Shown here: positions 1 to 7,326 of the stretch, piece after piece
How the letters are laid out: every line of letters begins with the position of its first letter
Numbering within the stretch: the first letter of the stretch is position 1
NCBI GenBank assembly: GCA_913052425.1
Contig: CAJXEG010000067.1
Span: 1-7,326 of the forward strand
Reading direction: 5' to 3'
Length of the DNA stretch: 7,326 bases
Origin: an uncultured Flavobacteriaceae bacterium
Lineage (GTDB): Bacteria > Bacteroidota > Bacteroidia > Flavobacteriales > Flavobacteriaceae
Translations under genes and position numbers: made by a program
Notes under the pieces: model-generated
The model's database searches: none
What the model was told of the DNA's origin: nothing
Seen by the model: the letters and a program-made list of their open reading frames with translations, nothing else

Positions 1-1
1 A

Positions 2-214
2 CTGGCAATTAAAAAAATACTAGGGCTATTTGAAGATGTGGTTTTCTACAGTTCCATAAAAATGAGTACTGGACTCGTCTTATTTCTTTTTTGGTGGGCA
101 AGTATTTTTCTATGCGGCGAGCTGCTATGGGGGTGGAAAATCGCCCTGAGTGTAACAATGAGTTGTGTAGGTCTATTGTATATTAGGCAAATACTATCAA
201 TAAAATATTTATAA
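2..214 (+). CDS. C-terminal fragment of a membrane-associated protein (possible lysophospholipid acyltransferase family)
   Basis: An open frame runs from the window edge to TAA at 212-214 and gives the last 70 residues of a protein whose start lies outside the window. It shows two hydrophobic stretches (about residues 23-42 and 44-63 of the fragment), consistent with a hairpin of two membrane helices at the C terminus, and a short basic tail. The stretch FYSSIKM followed by GLVLFLFWW resembles, from memory, the C-terminal membrane part of Bacteroidota acyltransferases of the 1-acyl-glycerol-3-phosphate type. The catalytic region would lie upstream and cannot be seen, so this is only a guess. 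It converges with the DUF4270 gene across a 146-bp spacer. That it is coding is fairly likely; its function is uncertain. Confidence 0.6.
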   Translation: MAIKKILGLFEDVVFYSSIKMSTGLVLFLFWWASIFLCGELLWGWKIALSVTMSCVGLLYIRQILSIKYL

Positions 215-269
215 TAGTTTTCCCTTATATCAATCTTTTTTATACCGTATAAATACCTAAATAATTCAT

Positions 270-293
270 CTATTATATTTATTAATAGTTTTT
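270..293 (+). terminator. Weak candidate intrinsic terminator in the convergent spacer
   Basis: CTATTA (270-275) and TAATAG (283-288) form a perfect 6-bp inverted repeat around a 7-nt loop, followed directly by five T (289-293). The place is right for ending the plus-strand gene that stops at 214. The stem has only one G-C pair, so the hairpin would be weak, and in sequence this AT-rich such repeats arise easily by chance. The rest of the 215-360 spacer holds no open frame or strong hairpin that I can see. Confidence 0.25.
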
Positions 294-360
294 AACGATT
301 ATAAAATGAAATATGATTGTAATTTTCTATTAATCCTGGTTGGACTCGTGATACTTTAGA

Positions 361-2193
361 CTAGTACTCGGTGTAGAAAATCTCCAGCTTCAGCCCTCCT
401 TTGGGGGGATCTTTGCTTTCAGAGCCGTGGAGAATAACCCCCCTTGGGTTTAGAATTGCTGTGGCCGGGTAATCGATAAAATCTTGGTCAACGGTTTCTG
501 CACTTTTGGAACCGATGAAATTAAGCCCATTGGAAGGAACCAGTCCCAGCCTGACATTGGTAGAGTCGTCTGTAATTAGACGATTGACATGATCCGTAAT
601 TCTAAATTTGTAACGATATGGCTTATCGGCATCATCCAGTTCTAAAATTCCTCCATAGATGTATTTGTCCCTGTTCTTGACCGTGTTGTTTACCGTATTA
701 TCAATACTGAAATCGGTAATAGGAATTCCATAATCGTACTTGTACAAATAGAGTCGATCGGGAAATTGAGATGGGTCCAGTGGATTGTATTGATCTTGAT
801 CTATATACAATACCAAATTCGCCTCATTGATCACCCATTGATTGTTCCTTATATCTTCCAATAATTGGTCTCCCTGGCCATCTTCTTCAAATAATCTCAA
901 TGTGGAAAACAACCCATTTCCACTGAGGTAGATGCGCTGGGAAGGCTTATCAGCTTGACCGGCAAGAATCTCTTGATCAATCTGGGCATTTGAGTTTGTG
1001 TTTTTAATGGTGCTGAAATTCAACCCAATACTGATCAGAAAAGTTTTTGACTTCGTCTCTGTGACATCGTCAGAAATATCGTCTTCGGTGCCATTGGTGT
1101 CCACTTGGTCGTAATCATATTCAATTCTGATTCTGGAATTAGCCATGTCCAATAGCATGTATAATTCGTCATCAAAAATGTCGGCCTTGATTATAAGACC
1201 TCTCAAGTGTTTAGAGAAATTATCATCATTCGAAAAAACCGTTTCACCTTCTTGATCCAAAATTTTTTCCTGAAAAAAGGGTCTGTTCAAAGGAATTCTT
1301 ATTCTAGGGGTTAGACGAGTTTCTATGGTTTCGCGTTCATCAACATCTTCGGTGTCAGGATCGTCTTCTTCATAATTGAATCGCAGCTCTTCAAAATTGA
1401 GTTGATAAGGGCCATCGTGCAGGGTTTCTCCAAAAAACCCACTTTCAAAATAATCCGTATTGGAAAAGAATTTTGAATTTTTCTCAAAATCAGTAGCGGG
1501 ATCATATTGGGATAAGTAATATTTGAGTTCATAAACTTTTAGATCAAAACGGGCATCACGGTTTCCATAAATGGAATCGATTTCATAGATTTTATTTTCG
1601 TGATCGTAGGTCTTGTTATCTTGATCAACGTCGTCCAAAATACCATCCCCGTCACTGTCATCACTCAAAGGATTGAGGTTGTTGGTGCTTTCTGTGTAAT
1701 CACTGATGCCATCACCGTCGGTGTCGCTCTCTCGATCATCGGGGTCAAGATCCAAAACATCAATCACACCATCACCGTCCCTATCTTCGGTATTGTTAAA
1801 AAAAGGGATTTCGAGATAGACCTCAGTAATGGTTTCTTTTTCGTCAATTACAGCAACATTGTCTTTGTCTCCTTCATCTTCTCTCTTTTGAGTGTAGTTA
1901 CCAAAAACGGGGTTTTGGCTTACCGAAAGCTTGGCCGTGATGCTGGCCTCGGTAGTCCCCAGACCAGGCAGGCGAATTTTACCGAGTTGCGCCAAGGGAA
2001 GACCATCGGTCTGAAAATAATTTACCTTACTCTGGTAGGAGTAGATTGGAGCATTAAAAGATTTTGACTCAAGGGCCGTAGAAAGTAAAAGTTCAGATCC
2101 TGCAGCGTGGTATTCCTTATCACATGAAAAAACCATCAGGGATAATGCCAAAAGAACAGTCACACGGTTGATGAACATCCTCAAAAAATACAT
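361..2193 (-). CDS. DUF4270 family lipoprotein with DxDGDG calcium-binding-type repeats
   Basis: This 610-residue protein is probably exported and lipid-anchored. The N terminus has basic residues, a hydrophobic core (about 11-22) and a cysteine at 24 preceded by V-F-S, a loose Bacteroidota-style lipobox; the acidic/basic residues after the Cys could act as a surface-export signal. The family is recognised from the overall pattern, including the segment FSKHLRGL (326-333), beta-rich sequence, and a C terminus ending in LEIFYTEY. Residues 137-192 carry thrombospondin type 3-like DxDGDG repeats, and two further acidic stretches lie at 275-288 and 365-379. The role of DUF4270 is unknown; a part in envelope or surface polysaccharide handling is only inference. 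It starts 6 bp after the GT5-like gene stops, so the two are probably co-transcribed. The start may instead be Met6 (codon 2176-2178), which gives a tidier signal peptide with Cys at 19. Family call is confident, function is not. Confidence 0.85.
   Translation of the reverse strand: MYFLRMFINRVTVLLALSLMVFSCDKEYHAAGSELLLSTALESKSFNAPIYSYQSKVNYFQTDGLPLAQLGKIRLPGLGTTEASITAKLSVSQNPVFGNYTQKREDEGDKDNVAVIDEKETITEVYLEIPFFNNTEDRDGDGVIDVLDLDPDDRESDTDGDGISDYTESTNNLNPLSDDSDGDGILDDVDQDNKTYDHENKIYEIDSIYGNRDARFDLKVYELKYYLSQYDPATDFEKNSKFFSNTDYFESGFFGETLHDGPYQLNFEELRFNYEEDDPDTEDVDERETIETRLTPRIRIPLNRPFFQEKILDQEGETVFSNDDNFSKHLRGLIIKADIFDDELYMLLDMANSRIRIEYDYDQVDTNGTEDDISDDVTETKSKTFLISIGLNFSTIKNTNSNAQIDQEILAGQADKPSQRIYLSGNGLFSTLRLFEEDGQGDQLLEDIRNNQWVINEANLVLYIDQDQYNPLDPSQFPDRLYLYKYDYGIPITDFSIDNTVNNTVKNRDKYIYGGILELDDADKPYRYKFRITDHVNRLITDDSTNVRLGLVPSNGLNFIGSKSAETVDQDFIDYPATAILNPRGVILHGSESKDPPKGGLKLEIFYTEY
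1618..1785 (-). repeat. Three DxDGDG (thrombospondin type 3-like) repeat units inside the DUF4270 gene
   Basis: Residues 137-192 contain three copies of an aspartate-rich unit: DRDGDGVID (137-145), DTDGDGISD (157-165) and DSDGDGILD (179-187), each followed by further acidic residues. In DNA the core appears on the plus strand as three close variants of CCATCACCGTC (near 1643, 1709 and 1769). Such units bind calcium in thrombospondins and in many bacterial surface proteins. Calcium binding here is inferred from the motif. Confidence 0.85.
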
Positions 2194-2199
2194 CCGTTG

Positions 2200-3003
2200 T
2201 TATAAAATATGGTTAGTATAGAATTGAATTAGCGCATCCTCATTTTGAGATTCTTGGTAATTTAGTCCCGGGATTTGTTTATCCTTAGAATATTTTTCAA
2301 TGGACTTCGGAGTTTCGCCATCGGCAATTACATAGCCATCTGAAAAATTTAAGCTCAATTGCTCTAAATTCTCAAAACTTGCATTTTTCAGCGGTTCGAT
2401 CAATTCATCCGAGATGCCATCAAAAGCCACTTTCTTATGAAATTGATCAGAAAGAACTCCATCAAAATCTTGAGCATAGACAGAAGTTACGATTTTGCTG
2501 TGGGCAAAGATTGGCTCATCTTTGTAATAGGTGTTGAGGTAGAGCGGAAAAAGACTGGTAAACCAACCGTGTAAATGAATTATGTCTGGAGACCAATTCA
2601 ATTTTTTGACGGTTTCGATGACCCCTTTAGTAAAGAAAATCATCCTTTCATCATTGTCTGAAAAAAGTTTTTGATTTTCATCTCTTAACACAGCCCGTCT
2701 TTTGAAATATTCTTCATTATCAATAAAATAGACCTGCATTCTCTCTTTTGGAATGGAAGCTACCTTAATGATCAAAGGCATATCAACGTCGTTGATCACC
2801 AAATTCATTCCTGAAAGTCGAATTACCTCATGTAGCTGATGTCTTCTTTCGTTAATCAGACCATATCGAGGCATAAAAATCCGAGTTTGACCACCATGAT
2901 CATTGATGCTTTTAGGGATTTTAAATGAATTGATCGCCTGATTGGTTTGTGGAAGGTATGGCAGCACTTCAGACGAGATATTCAGAACCTTTTTGTCTTT
3001 CAT
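2200..3003 (-). CDS. Short glycogen/starch synthase-like protein (GT5 N-terminal domain only)
   Basis: This 267-residue protein matches the N-terminal Rossmann-like domain of GT5 glycogen/starch synthases: an opening beta strand VLNISSEVLPYL (6-17), then RIFMPRYG (41-48), and PDIIHLHGW (139-147) where bacterial GlgA has the HAHDW-type motif. GlgA proteins are about 480 residues, so the whole second GT-B domain, which carries much of the ADP-glucose site and catalytic residues, is absent. The KTGGL nucleotide-sugar motif expected near residue 15-20 is also gone, replaced by LPQTNQA. The frame is intact to its own stop and is followed after 6 bp by the DUF4270 gene, so it does not look like a recent truncation; I recall similar short proteins elsewhere in Bacteroidota. 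True glycogen synthase activity is doubtful. A sugar-binding, regulatory or partner-dependent role is possible. The name glgA should not be transferred without care. Confidence 0.85.
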   Translation of the reverse strand: MKDKKVLNISSEVLPYLPQTNQAINSFKIPKSINDHGGQTRIFMPRYGLINERRHQLHEVIRLSGMNLVINDVDMPLIIKVASIPKERMQVYFIDNEEYFKRRAVLRDENQKLFSDNDERMIFFTKGVIETVKKLNWSPDIIHLHGWFTSLFPLYLNTYYKDEPIFAHSKIVTSVYAQDFDGVLSDQFHKKVAFDGISDELIEPLKNASFENLEQLSLNFSDGYVIADGETPKSIEKYSKDKQIPGLNYQESQNEDALIQFYTNHIL

Positions 3004-3075
3004 AAACTCTTTAAATAATCAAGGAGATTAAGTTTTGCGAAATTACGAAAATTAAACGGAATATGCTGAATTCTG

Positions 3076-3083
3076 TATCTTTA
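3076..3083 (+). promoter_or_regulatory. Candidate -7 promoter element for panC
   Basis: TATCTTTA matches the Bacteroidota -7 consensus TAnnTTTG in all but the last base and lies 21 nt before the panC ATG, giving a leader of about 15 nt. No true TTG lies at the expected -33 distance; the nearest is TTA at 3052-3054, with a 21-nt spacer. The same 101-bp spacer must also hold the promoter of the minus-strand GT5-like gene. A TAATTTTC reading on the minus strand (3054 down to 3047) is the best -7 match there, without a clear -33 box. Confidence 0.4.
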
Positions 3084-3104
3084 CACCTGTTAATTTTTTA
3101 CTAA

Positions 3105-3944
3105 ATGAAGGTTTTCAACACTTCCCAATCCTTGGTTGAGCATTTATCAAATAAAACTCGACCACTTGGGATGGTTCCCACCATGGGCGCTCTTCACCCT
3201 GGACACTTGTCATTGATTGAAAGGGCTGTCAAAGAAAATCAAAGCGTTTTGATCAGTATTTTCATCAATCCTACCCAATTCGATGACAAAAACGATCTGG
3301 AGCGTTACCCTGTCAAAATTGATGCAGACTTGCGTTTGATTAAAGAAATCAGTGAAAAGGTCTTGGTATACGTTCCTAAAGTAGATGATATATATGGTAA
3401 TATTGTGGAATCAAAATCCTTTGACTTGGCGGGATTAGATGAGGTCATGGAAGGTGAAAAAAGATCAGGGCATTTCCAAGGTGTGGCAACAGTGGTAACC
3501 CATTTTCTAAAAACATTCTCCCCAGATCACGCCTATTTTGGAGAAAAAGATTTTCAACAACTGCTGATTATAGAGCATGTCGTGCAATCCCTAAAGCTGC
3601 AAACCAAGATCATTGGATGCCCCATCATAAGAGAAAGCAATGGACTTGCTATGAGTTCCCGGAACAGCTTGTTGTCTGACGACCAACGGAAATTGGCCTC
3701 AAAATTGTTCGAGGCATTGCAATTTGCTAAGTCCAACGCCAAAAAAACACCCTATGGAACCCTCAAAAACATGGTCGCCGGTTTATTCGAAAAACACCAT
3801 GAGTTGACCTTAGATTATTTTAAAATTGCAGATCCAAAAACATTAATAGAAATTCATTTGGAGGAGACTGTTGATCGAGGTCGGGGGTTTATCGCAGCCC
3901 ATTTGGGAAAAATAAGGTTAATAGATAATTTGGATATGTCTTAA
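3105..3944 (+). CDS. panC: Pantothenate synthetase (pantoate--beta-alanine ligase)
   Basis: PanC is a cytosolic enzyme that joins D-pantoate to beta-alanine using ATP (giving AMP and pyrophosphate) in the last step of pantothenate synthesis, upstream of coenzyme A. The 279 residues are the normal family length. The nucleotidyltransferase HIGH-type motif is MGALHPGH (27-34), followed by the pantoate-binding FINPTQF (53-59, Gln58), GHFQGV (122-127), GEKDFQQL (146-153) and the KMSKS-like MSSRN (183-187). All key residues I can check are present, so it should be active. The ATG at 3105 puts the HIGH motif at the usual distance from the N terminus; there is no Shine-Dalgarno sequence, as is common in this phylum. 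panD follows 17 bp after the stop, a common arrangement, since PanD makes the beta-alanine that PanC uses. Confidence 0.98.
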   Translation: MKVFNTSQSLVEHLSNKTRPLGMVPTMGALHPGHLSLIERAVKENQSVLISIFINPTQFDDKNDLERYPVKIDADLRLIKEISEKVLVYVPKVDDIYGNIVESKSFDLAGLDEVMEGEKRSGHFQGVATVVTHFLKTFSPDHAYFGEKDFQQLLIIEHVVQSLKLQTKIIGCPIIRESNGLAMSSRNSLLSDDQRKLASKLFEALQFAKSNAKKTPYGTLKNMVAGLFEKHHELTLDYFKIADPKTLIEIHLEETVDRGRGFIAAHLGKIRLIDNLDMS

Positions 3945-3957
3945 ATCACTAAATTTG
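3929..3957 (+). promoter_or_regulatory. Candidate panD promoter (TTTG - 17 nt - TAAATTTG)
   Basis: TTTG at 3929-3932 and TAAATTTG at 3950-3957 match the Bacteroidota -33 and -7 consensus (TTG and TAnnTTTG) exactly with a 17-nt spacer, at the short end of the range known for flavobacteria. It overlaps the end of panC and would start transcription at about 3962, the position of the panD GTG itself. It is the best promoter match in the window. It could still be a chance match in AT-rich sequence, with panD read from the panC transcript. Confidence 0.42.
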
Positions 3958-3961
3958 CCGC

Positions 3962-4312
3962 GTGTTAATAGAAGTTATAAAATCGAAAATTCACAGGGTC
4001 AAGGTTACCGATGCCGACTTGAGCTATATCGGAAGCATTACCATAGACAGAGACTTGATCGATGCTGCTAATTTTGTAGTGGGCGAAAAAGTACAAGTGG
4101 TAAACATCAATAATGGTGAACGACTAGAAACCTACATTATCGAAGGAAAAAGAGCAAGTGGAGAGGTAACCCTTAATGGTCCTGCCGCAAGAAAAGCTCA
4201 AAAAGGAGACATTATCATCATTGTTGGATATGCGCAAATGGAATTTGAAGCGGCCAAAAATTTTAAGCCTACCATTATTTTTCCTGACGAAAACACCAAC
4301 CGTCTAAATTAA
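3962..4312 (+). CDS. panD: Aspartate 1-decarboxylase precursor (pyruvoyl enzyme)
   Basis: PanD removes the alpha-carboxyl group of L-aspartate to give beta-alanine, the PanC substrate. It is made as an inactive proenzyme that cleaves itself between Gly24 and Ser25, turning Ser25 into the pyruvoyl cofactor. Here YIGS (22-25) holds that site, and the other known residues fall at the same numbers as in E. coli PanD: Lys9, His11, Tyr22, Arg54, Thr57, Tyr58 and Asn72. The 116-residue length is typical (E. coli 126). The start is a GTG: no in-frame ATG lies nearby, and the resulting N terminus [13 protein letters not shown] is the normal family start, so the GTG is well supported. The gene lies 17 bp after panC and 4 bp before the UPF0104 gene. 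Function is firm. Confidence 0.97.
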   Translation: MLIEVIKSKIHRVKVTDADLSYIGSITIDRDLIDAANFVVGEKVQVVNINNGERLETYIIEGKRASGEVTLNGPAARKAQKGDIIIIVGYAQMEFEAAKNFKPTIIFPDENTNRLN

Positions 4313-4316
4313 AATA

Positions 4317-5279
4317 TTGAAGAAAGTCCTTTCACTTTCAAAAAAAATAATCCCTTTGGCAATTGGGATATTTTTTATTTATCTGAGCTATAGAAGTACA
4401 ACCCCCGAAGACCGAAGCAATATTGTCAAATACATCCAAAATGCGGACTATCGTTTTGTATTCCTTTCTGCTTTTTTTGGAATATTAAGTCATATTTCCA
4501 GAGCCGTGCGCTGGCAATACCTACTGGCACCTCTAGGTTATCGCCCCAAAACAATCAATTCTATTCTGGCTGTATTAATCGGTTATTTCTCAAATCTGGG
4601 CATTCCCCGTTCGGGAGAATTACTCCGAGCTACGGCCATGGATCGCTATGAAAATATTCCTTTTCAAAAAGGCTTCGGTACTGTCATTGCAGAACGAGTG
4701 GTCGACCTTGCATTATTGATGATTTGCATCCTTCTGGCATTGGGACTGCAATATGATCTGATTGCCGATTATCTAAACCTTAAAGATTTGAACTTCTTTC
4801 AAACAGGAGTCAGCCTTATCATTTTAACGACAATATTCATCTTATTTCAAAAGTTTATCCATCAATCTAACCACCCCATTACGGAGAAAGTCAAACAATT
4901 TTTTCAGGGGATCTGGGAGGGAATGATTTCCATCAAATACATGAAAAACAAAGGGCTTTTTATTGCTCACACCATTTTTATTTGGACCATGTACGTATTG
5001 ATGTTTTGGATCATCAAATTTTCCATTCCTGAAACGGTAAATTTGGGAATGAATGCAATGATCCCTGCTTTTGTCGTAGGGGGATTATCCATTTCTGCAA
5101 CCAATGGAGGTATAGGGATCTATCCCTACTCCGTTTCTTTGGTATTGATTGCATATGGGATTTCTAAAGAATCAGGCTTGGCTTTTGGATGGATCACGTG
5201 GACATGTCAGACGCTTATGGTGGTGACTTTTGGCACCATGGCATTTTTTGCTTTACCTTTGGTCAATCGCCAAAAATAA
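4317..5279 (+). CDS. UPF0104 / LPG-synthase TM-domain (flippase-like) integral membrane protein
   Basis: This 320-residue protein has about eight hydrophobic segments, roughly at 8-24, 46-61, 81-96, 124-143, 160-178, 213-234, 246-262 and 290-315. It carries landmarks of the family built on the membrane domain of lysylphosphatidylglycerol synthase MprF: SRAVRW (61-66), PRSGELLRA (97-105), AERVVDL (125-131) and NGGIGIYP (263-270). The cytosolic aminoacyl-transferase domain of MprF is absent, so it should not make lysyl-PG; members of this class are thought to flip lipids or lipid-linked sugars, and the substrate here cannot be told. The start is TTG at 4317: an in-frame stop at 4305-4307 leaves no upstream ATG or GTG, and the TTG gives a normal N terminus with a positively charged lead into the first helix. 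It begins 4 bp after panD, implying co-transcription and perhaps coupled translation. Confidence 0.88.
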   Translation: MKKVLSLSKKIIPLAIGIFFIYLSYRSTTPEDRSNIVKYIQNADYRFVFLSAFFGILSHISRAVRWQYLLAPLGYRPKTINSILAVLIGYFSNLGIPRSGELLRATAMDRYENIPFQKGFGTVIAERVVDLALLMICILLALGLQYDLIADYLNLKDLNFFQTGVSLIILTTIFILFQKFIHQSNHPITEKVKQFFQGIWEGMISIKYMKNKGLFIAHTIFIWTMYVLMFWIIKFSIPETVNLGMNAMIPAFVVGGLSISATNGGIGIYPYSVSLVLIAYGISKESGLAFGWITWTCQTLMVVTFGTMAFFALPLVNRQK

Positions 5280-5303
5280 AACTCGTTTTTTCCTATTGTC
5301 GTT

Positions 5304-6662
5304 ATGAGTAAAGTCAAAACCTCTTTCTTTTGTCAAAGCTGCGGGACGCAACACGCACAATGGCAAGGCCAGTGCAACTCCTGTAAACAATGGAATACCC
5401 TGACAGAAGAGGTGGTGGAAAAGCCAGACAAAAAAAATTGGAAAAGTAAAAATAAAGCCGGCAAAATTTCAAAGCCCCTTAAAATCAATCAGATTGAAAT
5501 TTCCTCGGAGTCAAGAATAAACACTGGAGATGCTGAATTGAATCGCGTGTTGGGGGGTGGAATCATTCCCGGAGCGCTCATGCTTTTGGGAGGAGAGCCC
5601 GGAATTGGGAAGTCTACACTCTTGTTGCAAATTGCCATGACCGTGGGTTGCAAGGTCCTTTATGTCTCCGGAGAAGAAAGCCAGCGTCAAATCAAGATTC
5701 GCTCCGACCGAATGGATGCCTCTTCAGATCAATGTTATGTGCTGAGTGAAACAAAGACCCAAAATATCTTCTCACAAATTGAAAATTTGGCCCCTGAGTT
5801 GGTGGTTATTGATTCTGTACAAACTTTACATACCGATTATATCGACAGCAGTCCCGGGAGTGTTTCTCAAATCAAAGAATGTACCGCAGAATTCATCAAA
5901 TTTGCCAAGGAGACTCATGTACCAGTGTTTTTGGTGGGTCACATCACCAAAGATGGTCAAATTGCCGGGCCCAAGATATTGGAGCATATGGTGGATGTGG
6001 TGTTGCATTTCGAGGGAGACCGCAATCACATCTACCGCATCTTGAGAACCCAAAAAAATCGCTTTGGGGCAACTTCGGAGATTGGAATTTATGAAATGCA
6101 ATCCAAAGGTTTAAGGGCGGTGAGTAATCCCAGTGAACTTTTGATTTCGGAAAAAGATGAAAAGTTAAGTGGACATGCCATCGCGGCAACCATTGAAGGG
6201 ATCCGCCCTTTAATGATTGAAATTCAAGCCCTAGTGAGCACTGCTGTCTATGGCACTCCTCAAAGGACCACTTCCGGTTACAATACCAAAAGACTCAATA
6301 TGCTTTTGGCTGTTTTGGAAAAAAGAGCGGGTTTTGCCTTGGGCGCCAAAGATGTTTTTATCAATATTACGGGAGGGATTTCTATCGCCGATCCGGCCAT
6401 TGATTTGGCAGTCATCGTTGCCATATTATCCAGTTATCACGACCTAGATGTTTCCGAAAACTTTTGCTTCGCAGCAGAGGTGGGATTGTCGGGCGAAATC
6501 AGGCCCGTAGCGAAAACAGAACAACGCATACAGGAAGCATCAAAACTGGGGTTCGAAACCATTGTCATCTCTAAGTTTGCTAAAATTGGTAAACAAAATG
6601 AATCCATCAAGGTATTGGCCGTTTCCAAAATTGAAGCTTTGATCACAGCGCTTTTTGGTTAA
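5304..6662 (+). CDS. radA: DNA repair and recombination protein RadA (Sms)
   Basis: RadA is a RecA-related hexameric ATPase that drives branch migration of recombination intermediates and DNA unwinding at D-loops. The domains are in the usual order: a four-cysteine zinc finger (C10-x2-C13 and C24-x2-C27), Walker A GEPGIGKST (97-105), Walker B LVVID (166-170), the segment GHITKDG (212-218), the RadA-specific KNRFG (251-255), and a Lon-protease-like C-terminal domain (about 270-452). The length of 452 residues is close to E. coli RadA (460). No key residue is missing. The ATG start places the zinc finger at its normal distance from the N terminus. The gene follows the UPF0104 gene by 24 bp, so it is probably the last gene of the panC-panD-UPF0104-radA run; I see no clear terminator after it. 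Confidence 0.98.
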   Translation: MSKVKTSFFCQSCGTQHAQWQGQCNSCKQWNTLTEEVVEKPDKKNWKSKNKAGKISKPLKINQIEISSESRINTGDAELNRVLGGGIIPGALMLLGGEPGIGKSTLLLQIAMTVGCKVLYVSGEESQRQIKIRSDRMDASSDQCYVLSETKTQNIFSQIENLAPELVVIDSVQTLHTDYIDSSPGSVSQIKECTAEFIKFAKETHVPVFLVGHITKDGQIAGPKILEHMVDVVLHFEGDRNHIYRILRTQKNRFGATSEIGIYEMQSKGLRAVSNPSELLISEKDEKLSGHAIAATIEGIRPLMIEIQALVSTAVYGTPQRTTSGYNTKRLNMLLAVLEKRAGFALGAKDVFINITGGISIADPAIDLAVIVAILSSYHDLDVSENFCFAAEVGLSGEIRPVAKTEQRIQEASKLGFETIVISKFAKIGKQNESIKVLAVSKIEALITALFG

Positions 6663-6664
6663 AA

Positions 6665-7326
<662 letters not shown>

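Noticed and set aside
241..251. Odd palindrome TATACCGTATA in the convergent spacer.
   Set aside because: It has a one-base centre, so it is not a hairpin. It lies between two converging gene ends with no promoter to control, and it is short enough to be chance in AT-rich sequence.
334..360. TTGG followed by a TACTTTAG reading on the plus strand, resembling promoter boxes.
   Set aside because: The spacing is far too short, and it would point antisense into the DUF4270 gene.
1600..2067. A 155-codon open frame on the plus strand with hydrophobic stretches.
   Set aside because: It lies wholly antisense to the DUF4270 gene, and its valine/isoleucine-rich sequence is the complement of Asp-rich repeat codons. 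It has no family resemblance.
2200..3003. Calling the GT5-like gene a pseudogene left from a broken glgA.
   Set aside because: No frameshift or remnant of the second domain follows. The reading frame is clean and the next gene starts 6 bp later.
4317..5279. Calling the UPF0104 protein MprF (lysylphosphatidylglycerol synthase).
   Set aside because: Only the membrane domain is present; the C-terminal aminoacyl transfer domain is absent and radA begins 24 bp later.
5746..6189. Several open frames on both strands overlapping the middle of radA.
   Set aside because: radA is intact and well conserved across this stretch; the others are Cys/Trp/His-rich shadow translations.

Overview
The window looks like ordinary chromosome from a low-GC member of the Bacteroidota, probably of the Cytophagales/Flavobacteriales type. 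The signs are a DUF4270 lipoprotein gene beside a short 'glycogen synthase-like' gene (a pairing I know from this phylum), the lack of Shine-Dalgarno sequences before the genes, and promoter-like TAnnTTTG elements instead of E. coli-type -10 boxes. The species assignment is inferred from gene content and sequence style, not from a database match.

Layout. Positions 2-214 (+) hold the C-terminal end of a small membrane-associated protein, followed by an AT-rich convergent spacer (215-360) with one weak hairpin. On the minus strand, a two-gene unit reads leftward from 3003: a 267-residue protein with only the N-terminal half of a GT5 glycogen/starch synthase, then, 6 bp later, a 610-residue DUF4270 lipoprotein with an acidic DxDGDG repeat insert. 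A 101-bp divergent spacer (3004-3104) separates it from a plus-strand run: panC, panD, a TM-only flippase-like (UPF0104) protein and radA, with gaps of only 17, 4 and 24 bp. After a 57-bp spacer comes the first 202 codons of an NADP-type glutamate dehydrogenase (gdhA), cut by the window edge.

How the genes work together. PanD makes beta-alanine from aspartate and PanC joins it to pantoate, so the two genes supply pantothenate for coenzyme A. The UPF0104 protein and RadA (branch migration in recombination and repair) are unrelated in function but are probably co-transcribed. GdhA (ammonium assimilation) probably has its own promoter. The GT5-like/DUF4270 pair is the least understood part: the first seems to lack what a glycogen synthase needs, and the second is an envelope protein of unknown role.

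I found no mobile element, CRISPR array, tRNA, rRNA or defence system. I see no convincing new system. The items most worth a second look are the degenerate synthase/DUF4270 pair and a consensus-like promoter that would place panD transcription at or very near its GTG start codon.
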